5,452 nt of DNA. Source: Actinomycetota bacterium. GTDB taxonomy: Bacteria > Actinomycetota > Actinomycetes > Streptosporangiales > Streptosporangiaceae. A program made the position numbers and the translations under genes. The notes beneath the pieces are model-generated. The model was given only the letters and a program-made list of their open reading frames with translations, made no database searches and had not been told where the DNA came from. Positions 5,234 to 5,452 of this stretch are shown one piece after another. Location of the stretch: NCBI GenBank assembly GCA_003161205.1, contig PMOU01000568.1, positions 5,377 through 10,828 on the forward strand, in the 5' to 3' direction. Position 1 is the first letter of the stretch. Each line of letters opens with the position of its first letter.

Positions 5234-5294
5234 GGCCGTATCTGGCGGTTCCGAGTTCTGGTGATCCTGCGCGGGAGCGCCGGTGACGCCAGCC

Positions 5295-5299
5295 AGGAG
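5295..5299 (+). promoter_or_regulatory. Ribosome binding site AGGAG for the zinc-ribbon ORF
   Basis: AGGAG lies six bases upstream of GTG 5306, an ideal distance. It is the only strong Shine-Dalgarno I found correctly placed before a start in the window, and it decides the start of the small cysteine-rich gene. Confidence 0.65.
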
Positions 5300-5305
5300 C
5301 GCCTC

Positions 5306-5452
5306 GTGACCTGCGTCTGCCGGTCTTGCCCGGCGGTCGCGCCGTCCCTCACCTACCGCGCGGTATGCCCGGATTGTTCTGAAACATTACCGGTAAGCCC
5401 CGGGCCGACCTCGCCTGCGCCAGACACCCCTAGACCGAAGTTCCCCCTGCGC
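5306..5452 (+). CDS. Small cysteine-rich, zinc-ribbon-like protein, partial at window edge
   Basis: An open frame of 49 codons starts at GTG 5306 and runs off the window, so the true length is unknown. The N-terminus is TCVCRSCPAVAPSLTYRAV, followed by CPDCSETLPV. The cysteines at 3, 5, 8, 21 and 24 form CxCxxC and CxxC clusters, typical of a structural zinc ribbon or finger. A Pro/Ser/Thr-rich stretch with basic residues follows (about 31-49), a likely flexible linker to whatever lies beyond. A good AGGAG site supports translation. The gene diverges from the 77-residue gene, with 109 bases between the two starts that probably hold both promoters. Such ribbons serve in nucleic-acid binding or protein contacts; no specific role can be given. 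Confidence 0.6.
   Translation, partial: MTCVCRSCPAVAPSLTYRAVCPDCSETLPVSPGPTSPAPDTPRPKFPLR

Noticed and set aside
1..5452. CRISPR arrays, tRNA or rRNA genes, insertion-sequence ends
   Set aside because: I saw no spaced repeats of the right size, no cloverleaf, and no terminal inverted repeats with a transposase frame; the tandem repeats present have no spacers.

Overview
The window looks like a chromosomal stretch of a high-GC actinomycete. The large gene is GC-rich (one 60-base line I counted, 2041-2100, is 44/60 G+C), and three gene families typical of that group are present: a DrrB-type ABC-2 exporter subunit, a giant AfsR/SARP-type regulator, and a Phd/YefM-RelE toxin-antitoxin pair. The genus cannot be read from this sequence.

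Left block (1-3413): the last 52 residues of an ABC-2 transporter permease run rightwards and stop at 159. Converging on it from the right is a 1075-residue regulator (3413 down to 186) with a SARP-type winged helix, a BTAD domain, an NB-ARC-like ATPase and a TPR-like C-terminal half. Both stop codons lie in a five-unit, 15-bp minisatellite (154-228) whose units carry CTAG, which supplies TAG on both strands. A second 15-bp periodicity (1221-1325) encodes an Ala/Gly/Asp/Pro pentad linker in the middle of the same protein. A multidrug- or antibiotic-type exporter beside a SARP regulator suggests the edge of a specialised-metabolism or resistance locus, but no biosynthetic gene is visible.

Middle (3414-3896): about 480 bases without an intact gene. 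They hold the regulator's probable leaderless promoter and what looks like a frameshifted remnant with one WD40-like stretch (3526-3847). They end in a perfect 16-bp palindrome with a TGTACA core (3876-3891), the expected autoregulatory operator of the next operon.

Toxin-antitoxin operon (3897-4408): a Phd/YefM antitoxin and a RelE/ParE toxin overlap by ATGA. The toxin is 83 residues and ends before the Arg/Tyr tail usual in RelE.

Right block (4409-5452): a leftward, lower-GC cluster of unrecognised small genes (77, 108 and possibly 64 or 42 residues). The first two overlap by GTGA and are served by a probable leaderless promoter at 5203-5233. Diverging from it, a small gene with a good ribosome binding site (GTG at 5306) encodes a cysteine-rich, zinc-ribbon-like protein that runs off the window. 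This block is the best candidate for something undescribed, but no function can be assigned from sequence alone.
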